Shown: positions 31,517 through 40,284 of the stretch, in pieces
How positions within the stretch are numbered: the stretch's first letter is position 1
How the letters are laid out: each line of letters opens with the position of its first letter
NCBI GenBank assembly: GCA_041660205.1
Contig: JBAZWT010000004.1
Location: 1 to 57,500, forward strand
DNA length: 57,500 nucleotides
Direction of reading: 5' to 3'
Origin: Candidatus Babeliales bacterium
GTDB lineage: Bacteria > Babelota > Babeliae > Babelales > Chromulinivoraceae
The notes under the pieces: generated by a model
Seen by the model: only the letters and a program-made list of their open reading frames with translations
The model's database searches: none
Told to the model about the DNA's origin: nothing
Program-made: the position numbers and the translations under genes

Positions 31517-31520
31517 TGCT

Positions 31521-31847
31521 TTACACAGAAGCAATAAATTCTTCAACCCGAGATTTTAGAGCTTCTTTGCTCATGTAACCGGTTTCTTTAGAATGTATTT
31601 CACCATTGTTATAAAAAACAAATGTTGGAACTGAGGTTACACCAAACATAATTGACAAGTCTCTGACTTCATCAACGTTGAGTGCTGCAAATTTGCAACG
31701 TCCTGCAAATTCACCTGCAAGCTCTGTAAAAATAGGTTTCATTTGTTGGCATGGACCACACCAAGTAGCATACACATCGATGACTACTGGTTTATCGTAT
31801 TGTTTTATTTCTTTTTCGAAATTATCTTTTGTAATTGTAACGGGCAT
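31521..31847 (-). CDS. trxA: Thioredoxin
   Basis: 108 residues, the family's normal length, without a signal peptide, so cytosolic. The active site WCGPC is at about 29-33 in DVYATWCGPCQQMKP and the cis-proline loop is GVTSVPTF. It reduces disulfides in ribonucleotide reductase, peroxiredoxins and others, powered by thioredoxin reductase. GGAGCG lies just before the ATG. Convergent with the exported gene at 30940 through a shared terminator. Confidence 0.97.
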   Translation of the reverse strand: MPVTITKDNFEKEIKQYDKPVVIDVYATWCGPCQQMKPIFTELAGEFAGRCKFAALNVDEVRDLSIMFGVTSVPTFVFYNNGEIHSKETGYMSKEALKSRVEEFIASV

Positions 31848-31875
31848 GTGAGCGCTCCTTTTGGATTATTTTGCT

Positions 31876-32658
31876 TTAGTTTTTTAACATATTGAGCATT
31901 GTTTGTAGCTGTTGGCGCAATGATTTCAGTAACGAAAGCATAGAGCTTTTAAACATTTCATAGCTGGAAGGATCTTCCTGCTTTAAATTTTTTACTTTTT
32001 CTTCCATTTGGTCAAGCGTTTTTTCTGTAGCGCTTGCAACGTCGGCTTTTTTTATATCTTGTGAGTCATCTTCGCCACGTCTTATATGCTTTGCATCTTT
32101 TGCTGATTTGTAGCCTTTGATGGTAAGATTTCTGACGTGAATTATATTGAGTTTACGCTCTTCAAGTATTTGATTTTGATCTTTACTGAGACCCTTGTCG
32201 ATTTTCAAGCATGAAATTTCTCGTGAGGTTTCAACTAAATAATTTTGTTTATTGCCGTTGATAGATGTTACGATAATTTCAATATATTTTCTGTTGTTGA
32301 TTTCTATTTCTGATGATGTTGGATGCTCAGGGTCAAGCAGTTCTATTGATGTAATTTCATGCAAATCTAAAAACGTTTTGTTTTGTTTTGGATCGATTTC
32401 TGATTTACTGCCAGCATCCTTCTCCGTTGGCTTTTTATAATCTTTAATGGTTTGGTATACGGGAATTTGTTCGTATTTTCCACCGATTAAAATATCTTCT
32501 GCATCAAATTTTGCGCTATGATCTTCAATGGTTCCGTAAAAGTTTGTGTCTGGGCGTTTGTCTTTGCCATTGGAGTCCATCGTAGACCCGTTCCAGCATA
32601 AAAACGTGGTAAAAGCTGCTAGGAGCAGCAAGGGTTTTTGTGATTGCAGGTGTTTCAT
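31876..32658 (-). CDS. Exported protein of unknown function
   Basis: 260 residues from ATG 32658, with AAGGA upstream; the frame open to 32733 is upstream noise. Signal peptide MKHLQSQKPLLLLAAFTTFL; FLCWNG could also be a lipobox-like site. The mature part is charged, with a beta-rich centre (TSIELLDPEHPTSSEIEINN, KYIEIIVTSINGNKQNYLVE) and a coiled-coil tail (KTLDQMEEKVKNLKQEDPSS to LQTMLNMLKN). No family recognised. Divergent from the BI-1 gene. Confidence 0.8.
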   Translation of the reverse strand: MKHLQSQKPLLLLAAFTTFLCWNGSTMDSNGKDKRPDTNFYGTIEDHSAKFDAEDILIGGKYEQIPVYQTIKDYKKPTEKDAGSKSEIDPKQNKTFLDLHEITSIELLDPEHPTSSEIEINNRKYIEIIVTSINGNKQNYLVETSREISCLKIDKGLSKDQNQILEERKLNIIHVRNLTIKGYKSAKDAKHIRRGEDDSQDIKKADVASATEKTLDQMEEKVKNLKQEDPSSYEMFKSSMLSLLKSLRQQLQTMLNMLKN

Positions 32659-32839
32659 TTTTTTCCTTTTTTTAAAGAGTCTGAAAATGGCAATATTTAT
32701 TCTTGCTACTTGTTTTACTACAATGACTGCCAAGAGTCCATAGTTTGTCTTTATCTCTTAAAAAGAATATAGTAAAATGTTTAAAAAATAAGTATCTGAT
32801 AGATTTTTATCTGTTTCATATCATGAAAGGAATCAAAAA

Positions 32840-33541
32840 ATGAACTACAATAATCAAGGTCACTATGGCTCAATGGCACATGGCTTTATGAATAAAGTCT
32901 ACGGTTGGATGTGCGCAGGTCTTGCGGTGACGGCCGCTGTCTCTTACTATCTCTCTCCAGAAGTAAATCCTCAATTAATGCGCGCTTTGATGTCAAACTG
33001 GTTGATCGTGCTGGGAGTTTTATTTGCTTCAATTGGTATCATTATGTACATGTCTTATAATTTTGCTCGCTTAAGCTACGCAACTATGGGTGCATTGTTC
33101 ATAGTCTTTTGTGCACTTGAAGGAATAGCTCTTTCTCCAATTTTGTATCAATATACAGCAGCGTCAGTTTTTTATGTGTTTTTAATTGCAGCAATTATGT
33201 TTGCTGTTATGGCTGTTTATGGCTGGGTTACGAATGCTGATCTCTCATCAATGGGTAATTTACTCTTTATGGGACTTATTGGTTTAATCGTTGCAAATAT
33301 TATTAACATGTTTGTCCAAAGCTCTGCTTTCAACATGGTGATTTCAAGTTTTGGTGTCGGTATTTTTGCAATGCTTATTGCATACGATGTTCAAAATTTA
33401 AAAAAACTTAGCCAACAAGTTTTAGCATCGCCAGAAGACGCTGGAAAATTTGCGTTGATGGGAGCGATTGGTTTGTATCTTAATTTGATTAATATTTTTA
33501 TCTATCTTCTCCAATTATTTGGTGAGCAGCGTAAGAAATAA
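32840..33541 (+). CDS. Bax inhibitor-1 / YccA family membrane protein
   Basis: 233 residues with about seven transmembrane helices. The opening HGFMNKVYGWMCAGLAVTAA and the end IGLYLNLINIFIYLLQLFGE are family hallmarks. Bacterial members (YbhL, YccA) are inner-membrane proteins linked to calcium leak and to modulation of FtsH. Given the FtsH-like proteins in this window, an FtsH link is possible but unsupported. AAAGGA lies just upstream. A REP-like palindrome and a bidirectional terminator follow. Confidence 0.95.
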   Translation: MNYNNQGHYGSMAHGFMNKVYGWMCAGLAVTAAVSYYLSPEVNPQLMRALMSNWLIVLGVLFASIGIIMYMSYNFARLSYATMGALFIVFCALEGIALSPILYQYTAASVFYVFLIAAIMFAVMAVYGWVTNADLSSMGNLLFMGLIGLIVANIINMFVQSSAFNMVISSFGVGIFAMLIAYDVQNLKKLSQQVLASPEDAGKFALMGAIGLYLNLINIFIYLLQLFGEQRKK

Positions 33542-33567
33542 TTAATTTAAATTTACAAATAAATTTA

Positions 33568-33604
33568 AATTATCCCCGGCTTGAACGGGGAACCATTCCT
33601 TAAA
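33568..33604. repeat. REP-like palindrome
   Basis: ATCCCCGGCTTGAACGGGGA followed by ACCATTCC. CCCCGG...ACGGGG forms the stem. Related in form to the palindromes at 17670 and 25783. Confidence 0.65.
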
Positions 33605-33628
33605 CATTTCCTTAAACATTTAGACATG

Positions 33629-33659
33629 AAAAAAGCCGGAATAAACTTCCGGCTTTTTT
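33629..33659. terminator. Bidirectional terminator
   Basis: AAAAAAGCCGGAA, loop TAAAC, TTCCGGCTTTTTT. It separates the convergent BI-1 gene and the DUF1761-like gene. Confidence 0.92.
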
Positions 33660-33676
33660 GCTGAGAAAATTGCTTT

Positions 33677-34141
33677 TTATGCAAGTGATGCAAGAATAGC
33701 AGCGATTGCCAATAATTGAGCAAGTTTGCAACCTGATTTGATTGCAAATTTTGTCCAAGCTGGAGCAGATGTCCAAGCTGCGCATGAAAGGTAAGAAGGA
33801 ACGAATAAACCAAGCCAAATAAAGCCAGCTGCTTTCATTGATGACATTAATTCAGTGTTTACTGTTTTTTCTGTTAAGAACCATGAGAAATATTTAGTAA
33901 ACATTTCTTGAGAATAAGCGCCTTGTGTTTTTTGGAACGTCATGATTGCGATGTAAACAGCTGTTGCAAATACAACTGAAGAAACAGCTTGAATTGCTAC
34001 GCGTTGGTAAAGATCTTTTTCTATATTAGGTTTGCCGTGGATTTTTTTCCACAATGGACCAAAAGCATAGTCTGAGTACCAGAACATACCAACAGCCATG
34101 TCAGCTACAGCAGCTGCAATAATAGGGTTTAGAGGCATCAT
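33677..34141 (-). CDS. DUF1761-like small membrane protein
   Basis: 154 residues from ATG 34141, 7 bases after AGGAG; the frame open to 34276 is not supported. MMPLNPIIAAAVADMAVGMF then WYSDYAFGPLWKKIHGK matches the DUF1761 pattern (N-terminal helix, G..WY...FG..W). Further helices follow near 47-66, 95-110 and 135-150. DUF1761 proteins are four-helix membrane proteins without a known role. Single-gene unit ending at the shared terminator. Confidence 0.75.
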   Translation of the reverse strand: MMPLNPIIAAAVADMAVGMFWYSDYAFGPLWKKIHGKPNIEKDLYQRVAIQAVSSVVFATAVYIAIMTFQKTQGAYSQEMFTKYFSWFLTEKTVNTELMSSMKAAGFIWLGLFVPSYLSCAAWTSAPAWTKFAIKSGCKLAQLLAIAAILASLA

Positions 34142-34361
34142 AACAAATCTCCTTTTTATAAGATATTGGGACAAAATAGAATCTGTTGGCAATATTAATA
34201 AACAATTATACCCTTTGTCAAATATCACAAAATCTATTCTCTTTCTTGGCCCTGTATTCTGCCCATATGCATGCAAATCATTGTGCTTAAAATGTAATCA
34301 ATGATAAAGTTAATGTTAGAAACAAAATTTAATTTTAGAAATATTTAGAAAGGGGGCACTT

Positions 34362-35573
34362 TTGAGACATTATAATTCCAACAATTTTTTATCAAAACTT
34401 GTTGCCTCGCGACTTGTTGCCTCGCGTTTCCTTTTTTTCTTATTTGTATTCGTTGCTACCAATGCTCAAGCATCAGTGGATGAATCTTTTTTTTATGGAA
34501 ATGCAGTTGTAAAAGATCCAGTCATTGAAATGAACAGTAGTTTTCCACCTCCAAATAGTCCGGCTGTATGCGGTGACAGCAAGCCTTGCTTAAGGGCTCA
34601 TCAAGGTTTGTTTAATGAAATAGTTACTGTAATTGAGGAGCAAGATGAGTCTGTTAAAGTAGTTTGCAAAAATGCTGTATACGGATATCACCGTGACACT
34701 CAAGAAAAATTAAATACTTTTTGGGCTTATAAAAAAGATATAGCGTTACTTCAAGATCTTGACAGTGAAGTTTTGCAAACGATACCTCACCTTAAGTACG
34801 CACAAGAGCCGACAATTGTTCTTGTTTATCCATGGAAATCATTTTCAGTAGGGACGCGTTTTAAACGAGATCCTGAGCATGATACTGCAATTGCTTACGC
34901 TGTAAAAGTAGCTGACTTCATAAATAACACAGCAATGATTGATTTTATTCCTCGTAAAAATGCTTTAGTTGAAACGAAAAAACATCCACGCGCAGCTCGA
35001 AAACTTTTTGTTAAAATTATTAATGAATTAATCGATAGAGTAGAGCAAAGTGGTCAAGGCCACAACAATGAAAGCCATGTTATTCCTTATGTGTGGGGTG
35101 GAAGTAGTTTTGTTGTGCCTTACACGGACTTTAGTTTTTATAGCCAAGATGGCTCTTGGAACAGGGATGGTAAAAATGATCCATACTGCGGGTATGATTG
35201 TTCAGAGTTTGTGATGAGAATGACGCAGATTGCTGGCATAGAATTTCCCTGGAAAACTACTTCGATTATAGAACGTAGCAAAAGAGCTTTGGTAAAAAAT
35301 GAGCGGCTTGAAGAGGGCGATCTTATTTGGATGCAAGGTCATGTCATGATCGTTGGCAACGTTAAACGCAATGAAGTTATTGAAGCTCGAGGATATAAAA
35401 GTGGTTACGGTTGTGTACATCGTTTTACGGTAGGTGAGTGCTTTGAAGGCGTTGCTTCGTATGATGAATTGTTGAAACAGTATCACTTAAATAAAACAAT
35501 TCGCCTTAAAGATCGTCAAGGTATCCCTGTAGAAAAAAGGCACTTTTTTAGATTGTTAAAACTTATAGATTAA
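34362..35573 (+). CDS. Exported NlpC/P60 cysteine peptidase
   Basis: 403 residues. No early ATG exists; the start is a TTG near 34362 behind AAGGGGG. The signal peptide contains a direct LVASR repeat and the core FLFFLFVFVATNAQA. The C-terminal third is NlpC/P60: YVWGG, then DPYCGYDCSEFVMRM with the catalytic Cys (CSEF), and GDLIWMQGHVMIVG with the catalytic His, followed by a third-residue candidate. Such enzymes cut peptidoglycan stem peptides (D-Glu-mDAP) and act in the periplasm. The N-terminal 200 residues are probably SH3-like targeting domains (VVCKNAVYGYHRDTQEKLNT). Confidence 0.9.
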   Translation: MRHYNSNNFLSKLVASRLVASRFLFFLFVFVATNAQASVDESFFYGNAVVKDPVIEMNSSFPPPNSPAVCGDSKPCLRAHQGLFNEIVTVIEEQDESVKVVCKNAVYGYHRDTQEKLNTFWAYKKDIALLQDLDSEVLQTIPHLKYAQEPTIVLVYPWKSFSVGTRFKRDPEHDTAIAYAVKVADFINNTAMIDFIPRKNALVETKKHPRAARKLFVKIINELIDRVEQSGQGHNNESHVIPYVWGGSSFVVPYTDFSFYSQDGSWNRDGKNDPYCGYDCSEFVMRMTQIAGIEFPWKTTSIIERSKRALVKNERLEEGDLIWMQGHVMIVGNVKRNEVIEARGYKSGYGCVHRFTVGECFEGVASYDELLKQYHLNKTIRLKDRQGIPVEKRHFFRLLKLID

Positions 35574-35614
35574 ATGTTATCAATTAATAAATTTCTGTTG
35601 ATTAGGTATTTTTC

Positions 35615-36034
35615 ATGAATCAAATTCTTTCATTGTGGTTGAGCGAGCAGGAACAGCTTAATATTATTTCGCCTGTAAGCACTCTTGAAACCATCGTTTG
35701 TTGCGACAAGGTATCACTTGTTTTTCACGTGCAAGGTCAAACTGTTGTGATAAAAAATTCTGTTGCCGTGTGCGAGCTTGATAATTTACGCAAAGGATTT
35801 GAGCTGATTTTAAATAAAGATCAGCAGCTTTTTTCTTTTTTAGATTGTGTTGCTCTGTACGGTGATTTTTTTGGTAATTTTTCAATTGAAATTCGTTACC
35901 AAAATCAGATTTTTTTTAAGAAAACAATTTCTGCGCAAGCTTTAAAATCATGGATTGCTCAACTTGAGCTGCTCCATGTTTTGGCAGAAGAAAATGAAAA
36001 AGAAAAGCAGAGTCGAGGACGCGGCTGTTGCTAA
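35615..36034 (+). CDS. Small cytosolic protein of unknown function
   Basis: 139 residues, 41 bases after the NlpC/P60 gene. No signal peptide. It is beta-rich (ETIVCCDKVSLVFHVQGQTV, NFSIEIRYQNQIFFKKTIS) with a charged tail ending RGRGCC. The C-terminal CC is unusual. No family recognised. It may be co-transcribed with the peptidase. Confidence 0.65.
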   Translation: MNQILSLWLSEQEQLNIISPVSTLETIVCCDKVSLVFHVQGQTVVIKNSVAVCELDNLRKGFELILNKDQQLFSFLDCVALYGDFFGNFSIEIRYQNQIFFKKTISAQALKSWIAQLELLHVLAEENEKEKQSRGRGCC

Positions 36035-36066
36035 TGCTTTCAAAAATGTTTTAAGCTTTTTTTATT

Positions 36067-36224
36067 CCTCGATACATTTTGCTTACGCAAAACACTCGGG
36101 ACGAACGGCGGGTGGGTGATAGTATCTGTAGGTTTGATTTGTACGAACGCTGGATATAATAAGTTTTTTCGTCGTTCGCCCCGAGTGCCTGGCGTTTGTG
36201 TAGCAAACGACTGGTGTATCGAGG
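36067..36224. mobile_element. MITE-like element with long terminal inverted repeats
   Basis: 158 bases bounded by CCTCGATACA (36067-36076) and its complement TGTATCGAGG (36215-36224). The inverted repeats continue inward: GCTTACGCAAAACACTCGGG and ACGAACGGCG on the left against CGTCGTTCGCCCCGAGTGCC and TGGCGTTTGTGTAGCAAACG on the right. The middle holds no gene. The pattern CCTCGATAC...ACTCGGGACGAACGG resembles a palindromic repeat common in other genomes. It lies between the 35615 gene and carbonic anhydrase and could supply a hairpin or promoter. No transposase is near. Confidence 0.75.
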
Positions 36225-36273
36225 GGTAGGTGAAAAAGGAATAGTAATAATTTTAATCGTAGGGGGAATTTAT

Positions 36274-36900
36274 ATGAAAAAAATTGTTGATGGATATTAC
36301 AAATTCTTTGAGCATTATTTTGAAAAAAAATCATCATACCAAGATTTATTTAAACAACAAAATCCCAACGTAATGTTTATTGCTTGTTGTGATTCACGCG
36401 TTGATCCAGCATTGATTGTGTCTGCACAGCCTGGAGATATTTTTGTTGAGCGTAACGTAGCCAACGTGGTGCCGCATCGCAGTGACGGACCAAACTCAAT
36501 TCTGATTGCTCTTGAAGTTGCTCTGTGCGGCTTTGAAGTGGAAGATGTTATTGTTATGGGTCATCAGCATTGCGCTGGAGTGCAGATGCTTGCATGCGAC
36601 ACGTTGCATAGTTTTGGCGCTGTGCCGATTGAATACTCTAAACGAGAAGAAGATTTGAAAAAATCTTTAAATAAGCCATACGATAAAGACAATGCCGACG
36701 AATTTGAAAAGCTCAACCTTCTACTTTCCTGCCAGAATTTATTGTCGCATGAAATTGTGGCTAGCCGTGTACGAGCAAAAAAGGTATCTGTGCATGGTTG
36801 GTACTTTTCTTTACATACGGGACGCTTTGAAACTTTGTGCCTTACCTGCCTTCAATTTACCGATTTGATGGTTGAATGCTGCGGAAAACGGGTTATTTAA
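36274..36900 (+). CDS. Beta-class carbonic anhydrase
   Basis: 208 residues from ATG 36274 (GGGGG upstream; the frame open from 36196 is within the repeat element). Zinc ligands fit the class: C38 in ACCDSRVDP (CxDxR with D40 and R42), H97 and C100 in MGHQHCAGV. It interconverts CO2 and bicarbonate in the cytosol, supplying bicarbonate for carboxylases. The length is typical (about 200-220). Single-gene unit behind the MITE-like element. Confidence 0.95.
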   Translation: MKKIVDGYYKFFEHYFEKKSSYQDLFKQQNPNVMFIACCDSRVDPALIVSAQPGDIFVERNVANVVPHRSDGPNSILIALEVALCGFEVEDVIVMGHQHCAGVQMLACDTLHSFGAVPIEYSKREEDLKKSLNKPYDKDNADEFEKLNLLLSCQNLLSHEIVASRVRAKKVSVHGWYFSLHTGRFETLCLTCLQFTDLMVECCGKRVI

Positions 36901-37278
36901 ATCTAGGGGCGTCATTGCTTTACTTCGTAACTGATCGAAATATACTAAAAAGTCTAAAAAAGCCTTTTTAATAGGCCCTTCCACTTGCAATTATCTGTGG
37001 GTCCTGTATCCTGTATTTATATAGTTTATATTCCCTTGAATAAAACGCTTAGGCCTTCTAGATTCATAGAATTTATGGCCTTTTTCAATAAAGTTTCGGA
37101 AACCTAACCAAATTCAAATAATCAAATCGATGCTGACATCTCGGATGTTTTAGCAGTTAGGATATCGGGTGTCTTTGTTGGTGACAGATTTTTTCCAAAT
37201 CGTGCTGTCAGCCTGTGTTATTGAGTGGGATATTGCTGTGATAAACATAATAATCCTCTTAATCATAGGGAATCAAAA
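36901..37278. other. Intergenic region upstream of the helicase
   Basis: No gene seen in 378 bases. It contains CTTTACTTCGTAACTGATCG (a CTTCGTA-type core) and a hairpin at about 37051-37086 (AGGCCTTCTA...TAGAA...GGCCT with a T5 tract), a probable terminator. The helicase mRNA leader may be long, as is common for cold-inducible helicases, but nothing proves it here. Confidence 0.5.
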
Positions 37279-38892
37279 ATGACAGATTTCACACAATTTA
37301 AAGGCTTATCGCCTCAGCTTCTTGAATCACTTACAGCAATGGGGTTCGTAACTCCAACGCCGATTCAAGTACAAGCAATTCCATTAGCCTTAGAAGGCAA
37401 AGATATTTTAGGATCAGCGCAAACAGGAACCGGTAAAACGGGTGCTTTTGCTATTCCTTTAGTATCAAAACTTCTTAACAACGAAATCCAAGGCGCGCTT
37501 GTGTTGACACCAACACGTGAACTTGCAGTGCAAGTTTTAGCGGCTATACAACAAGTTTTAGGCAAAAAAAGCACTATTAACACAGCGTTGTTAATCGGTG
37601 GTGAAGCTATGCCTCATCAGTATCGTCAATTAAGAAGAAATCCACGTATCGTTGTCGGTACACCTGGTCGTATCAATGATCACTTAGAGCGTCAAACAGT
37701 GTCGTTTGAAAAAACAACATTTTTAGTACTTGATGAAACAGATCGTATGCTTGACATGGGATTTGGACGTCAAATCGACAGTATCGTTGAACATTTGCCA
37801 GCAAAAGTTCAAACATTGATGTTCTCTGCAACAATGCCTAAAAACATTATGCAAATGGCTTCAAAATATTTAACAAACCCAGAACGTATTGAAATCGGAT
37901 CAAGCTTGATGCCGGTTGAATCTATCAAACAAGAATCTATTCGTATTCAGGATTCAGAAAAGTATGAACAGCTTATTAAAGAGCTTGATACTCGTGAAGG
38001 TTCTGTTGTTATTTTTGTGAAAACAAAACAAAATGCAAAAAACATTGCTGATAGATTGTATCGCGATAATTTCGAAGCTGAAGCTATCCATGGTAACTTA
38101 CGTCAAAATAAACGTGACTCTGTTATCAAAGGATTCCGTGACAATAAATTCCGTGTCTTGGTAGCAACTGACGTTGCAGCTCGCGGACTTGACGTTCCTC
38201 ATATTCAACACGTTATTAATCACGATTTACCACAATGCCCAGAAGATTACATTCACCGTATTGGCCGTACAGCTCGTGCTGGTGCTAAAGGTTGTGCGAT
38301 CAACTTTATTACAAATAAAGAAGATAAATTGTGGCGTGCAATTGAACGCTTTATGAAAACTGGTGATCAGCCGCAACAAAATCATCGTTCAAGAGACGAT
38401 AATTATGGCGCTGGAAGATCATCATCAGAAGGTCGTTCATTTGGTCGTGGCGGCAGCAGCAGATTTGGTGGACGCTCAGAAGGTCGCCGTTCTGAAGGCG
38501 GATCATCAGAAGGTCGTTCATTTGGTCGTAGCGGCGGCAGCAGATTTGGTGGACGCTCAGAAGGTTCATCAGAAGGTCGTTCAGAAAGCAGATCTGAAGG
38601 CGGACGTTCAGAGAGCCCACGCTCAGAAGATCGTCAACCATCAGAACGTTCGTTCGGTGAACGTTCATTCGGTGGACGCTCAGAAGGCCGTAGATCAGAA
38701 GGTAGATCATCAGAAGGTTCATCAAGCGATTTTAAACGTAACTTTAAACCTCGCTCTTCAGGATCAACATATGGTAGCGGTTTCAACAGAGATACTACAG
38801 GCGGTTTTTCAGGAAAAGGTAGAAGCAATGCATCTACTTCTTTCTCAAAACGTTCATATTCTGATAACAAAAGTGGCGGACACAACGCTTAA
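37279..38892 (+). CDS. DEAD-box RNA helicase with Ser/Gly/Arg-repeat tail
   Basis: 537 residues from ATG 37279 (AGGGAA upstream). Standard order: Q motif (FKGLSPQLL...PTPIQ), motif I AQTGTGKT, PTREL, GTPGR, motif II written DETD rather than DEAD, SATMP, then ATDVAARGLD and HRIGRTARAG. It unwinds short RNA duplexes in ribosome assembly and mRNA decay. After about residue 370 the tail is low-complexity: repeated SEGRSFGR, SRFGGRSEGRRSEG and related units, rich in Ser, Gly, Arg and Glu. This is like the RNA-binding RGG tails of RhlE/DbpA-like helicases. A terminator follows. Confidence 0.97.
   Translation: MTDFTQFKGLSPQLLESLTAMGFVTPTPIQVQAIPLALEGKDILGSAQTGTGKTGAFAIPLVSKLLNNEIQGALVLTPTRELAVQVLAAIQQVLGKKSTINTALLIGGEAMPHQYRQLRRNPRIVVGTPGRINDHLERQTVSFEKTTFLVLDETDRMLDMGFGRQIDSIVEHLPAKVQTLMFSATMPKNIMQMASKYLTNPERIEIGSSLMPVESIKQESIRIQDSEKYEQLIKELDTREGSVVIFVKTKQNAKNIADRLYRDNFEAEAIHGNLRQNKRDSVIKGFRDNKFRVLVATDVAARGLDVPHIQHVINHDLPQCPEDYIHRIGRTARAGAKGCAINFITNKEDKLWRAIERFMKTGDQPQQNHRSRDDNYGAGRSSSEGRSFGRGGSSRFGGRSEGRRSEGGSSEGRSFGRSGGSRFGGRSEGSSEGRSESRSEGGRSESPRSEDRQPSERSFGERSFGGRSEGRRSEGRSSEGSSSDFKRNFKPRSSGSTYGSGFNRDTTGGFSGKGRSNASTSFSKRSYSDNKSGGHNA
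38415..38740 (+). repeat. Degenerate tandem repeats in the helicase tail
   Basis: Units such as TCAGAAGGTCGTTCATTTGG and AGATTTGGTGGACGCTCAGA recur many times. Two longer blocks (about 38422-38485 and 38506-38566) are almost identical. They code for the SEGRSFGR/SRFGGRSEG tail and make long false frames on both strands. Confidence 0.85.
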
Positions 38893-38940
38893 TACTTGAA
38901 ATAATTTTCTTGAAATAAGTTTTTTGAAAATAGTTTTATA

Positions 38941-38980
38941 AAAATGGGCTTTCTCTTTACGAGAAGGCCCATTTTTTTTG
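38941..38980 (+). terminator. Terminator after the helicase gene
   Basis: AAAATGGGCTTTCTC, short loop, GAGAAGGCCCATTTTTTTT. The stem is near perfect and the T tract is long. Confidence 0.92.
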
Positions 38981-39065
38981 TTTTCATAGTTATGAACTAT
39001 TAAAATTCGTACCCTAAGTCTAAGTCAGTCGTTTTAAGAAGATTTGTTTTTTAGGGGATTAGGGT

Positions 39066-39824
39066 ATGAAGTTTCAACTGTTTTTCTATGCCACATTCTT
39101 GGCATGTCCGGTACTGTTGCTCGGTGGATTTACCAAAGGCACAATGATCAGAGTGCCGACCGGTTACTGTGAAGTCGAACATTTAAAAGTTGATGATTGG
39201 GTTTGCGCCATCAAGCCTGATGGTAATGCGACTGTAGCTCAAATCGATCAAATAGTATCGTACGTTTGGCATAAATACATGATCATTGAAATAGATGGTG
39301 TTTCTATTGTTGCGGTAACTGGGCAAAAGTTTTATCAACCTCTAACTCACAAATGGATAAAAGCTAAGCATGTTGAGCAGGGAACGGCGCTTCTGTCAGG
39401 AGTCGGTCAGGTGCGATATGTAACGTCTGTCTGTAAGGTTCATGAATCGATAGAAGTTTTTGATATTAAGATGAAAGATGTTCATACGTTTTGCGTGAGC
39501 GAGCTTGATATTGTGGTTCATAACTACGGCATGCTTGCTATCGGGCTTTCTATTGCATGGGGCCTGAGCAAAATTGCGTTTGAAAAACTGTTGCGTGATA
39601 TTTGCATTGCTGGTTTAGCGTTACTGGGGAAACATGCTGGTTGCGAAGGAAAAAGTGAAGGTCAAAATTGGAAGATTGAGTCTGTACGAAGAACGTTTTT
39701 GTTTGGCGAAAAAAGCGTAGATATTTTTGAAGAGCAAGAGCGTCAAGATAATGGTCCTGCAAGATTTTTACAAAGTTTAAGTTCGGATGAATTTTTAAAT
39801 TTGTGTAGGCATGTACTCAGATAG
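39066..39824 (+). CDS. Exported HINT-domain protein
   Basis: 252 residues. Signal peptide (MKFQLFFYATFLACPVLLLG) runs straight into a HINT (Hedgehog/intein-type) domain: FTKGTMIRVPTGYCEVEHLK at the start and HTFCVSELDIVVHN at the end (about residues 140-153), as in pretoxin HINT domains of polymorphic toxins. The position of the usual first Cys is Gly (LLGG-FTKGT), so self-cleavage is doubtful. The HN end is intact. About 100 residues follow (YGMLAIGLSIAWGLSKIAFE, then a charged tail) and are the possible released or toxic part, with no recognised family. No immunity gene is evident downstream. Confidence 0.82.
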   Translation: MKFQLFFYATFLACPVLLLGGFTKGTMIRVPTGYCEVEHLKVDDWVCAIKPDGNATVAQIDQIVSYVWHKYMIIEIDGVSIVAVTGQKFYQPLTHKWIKAKHVEQGTALLSGVGQVRYVTSVCKVHESIEVFDIKMKDVHTFCVSELDIVVHNYGMLAIGLSIAWGLSKIAFEKLLRDICIAGLALLGKHAGCEGKSEGQNWKIESVRRTFLFGEKSVDIFEEQERQDNGPARFLQSLSSDEFLNLCRHVLR

Positions 39825-39864
39825 GAAATGATTAAAAAAAATTAAGCGCCAAAGACGCAAAGTA

Positions 39865-39937
39865 AAAAGAGAAGTCATTTAAAATGAGGACTTCTCCTCC
39901 ACTTTTGCATTGCAAAAGTGGAGGAGAGAGTGGGATT
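39865..39937. repeat. 73-base direct repeat, left copy (contains the tRNA-Ser 3' end)
   Basis: Matches 40285-40357 with about five differences: AAAGAGAAGTCATTT, then the palindrome CCTCCACTTTTGCATTGCAA followed by AAGTGGAGGA, then GAGAGTGGGATT. The last ~19 bases are the 3' end of tRNA-Ser, without the rest of that gene. Confidence 0.85.
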
Positions 39938-40007
39938 TATTCTACGCAAAGCCTACGAATAACAGGTCGAACTTTTTAAAGGTCTTTTATGACCCTTTGG
40001 GTCGTAA

Positions 40008-40250
40008 TTAAATTAATCTTCGATTAAGCAGAACTTTACCAGAGCTTGTTTTAAGATATCTTTCAAATTCAATTGCTTTTTGTTGATCGGTGAAAGCTGT
40101 GTAAGTAATGATTTTCCATGGCATATACATTGAAGTGTAATTAGATAATCCAGAATTATGAATAATTAATCGTTTATTGAGATTGTTGGTGTATCCAACA
40201 TAAGTCTGCTCAGAAAAATTGATGGATTGAAGAATATAGACGTAAAACAT
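40008..40250 (-). CDS. Small GIY-YIG nuclease
   Basis: 80 residues from ATG 40250 (an in-frame TTG at 40274 would add 8). MFYVYILQSINFSEQTYVGY holds the GIY-YIG pair as YVYIL and YVGYT. The conserved Arg (LNKRLIIHNSG) and Glu (KAIEFERYLK) are present, and the end KTSSGKVLLNRRL is typical of the small UPF0213/COG2827 family. It cuts DNA with one metal ion. The gene is flanked by 73-base direct repeats that include the tRNA-Ser 3' end, as in small integrative or homing-like elements. Confidence 0.88.
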   Translation of the reverse strand: MFYVYILQSINFSEQTYVGYTNNLNKRLIIHNSGLSNYTSMYMPWKIITYTAFTDQQKAIEFERYLKTSSGKVLLNRRLI

Positions 40251-40284
40251 AGGGTTTGAAAAATTTACTGCCAAAGGCAGTTGT

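Noticed and set aside
36083..36337. 84-codon minus frame near carbonic anhydrase
   Set aside because: Falls in the MITE-like inverted repeat and runs into the carbonic anhydrase gene; no start signals.
38351..38899. Long frames (124 and 178 codons) over the helicase tail
   Set aside because: They come from the SEGR repeats read in other frames; low complexity and no ribosome-binding site.
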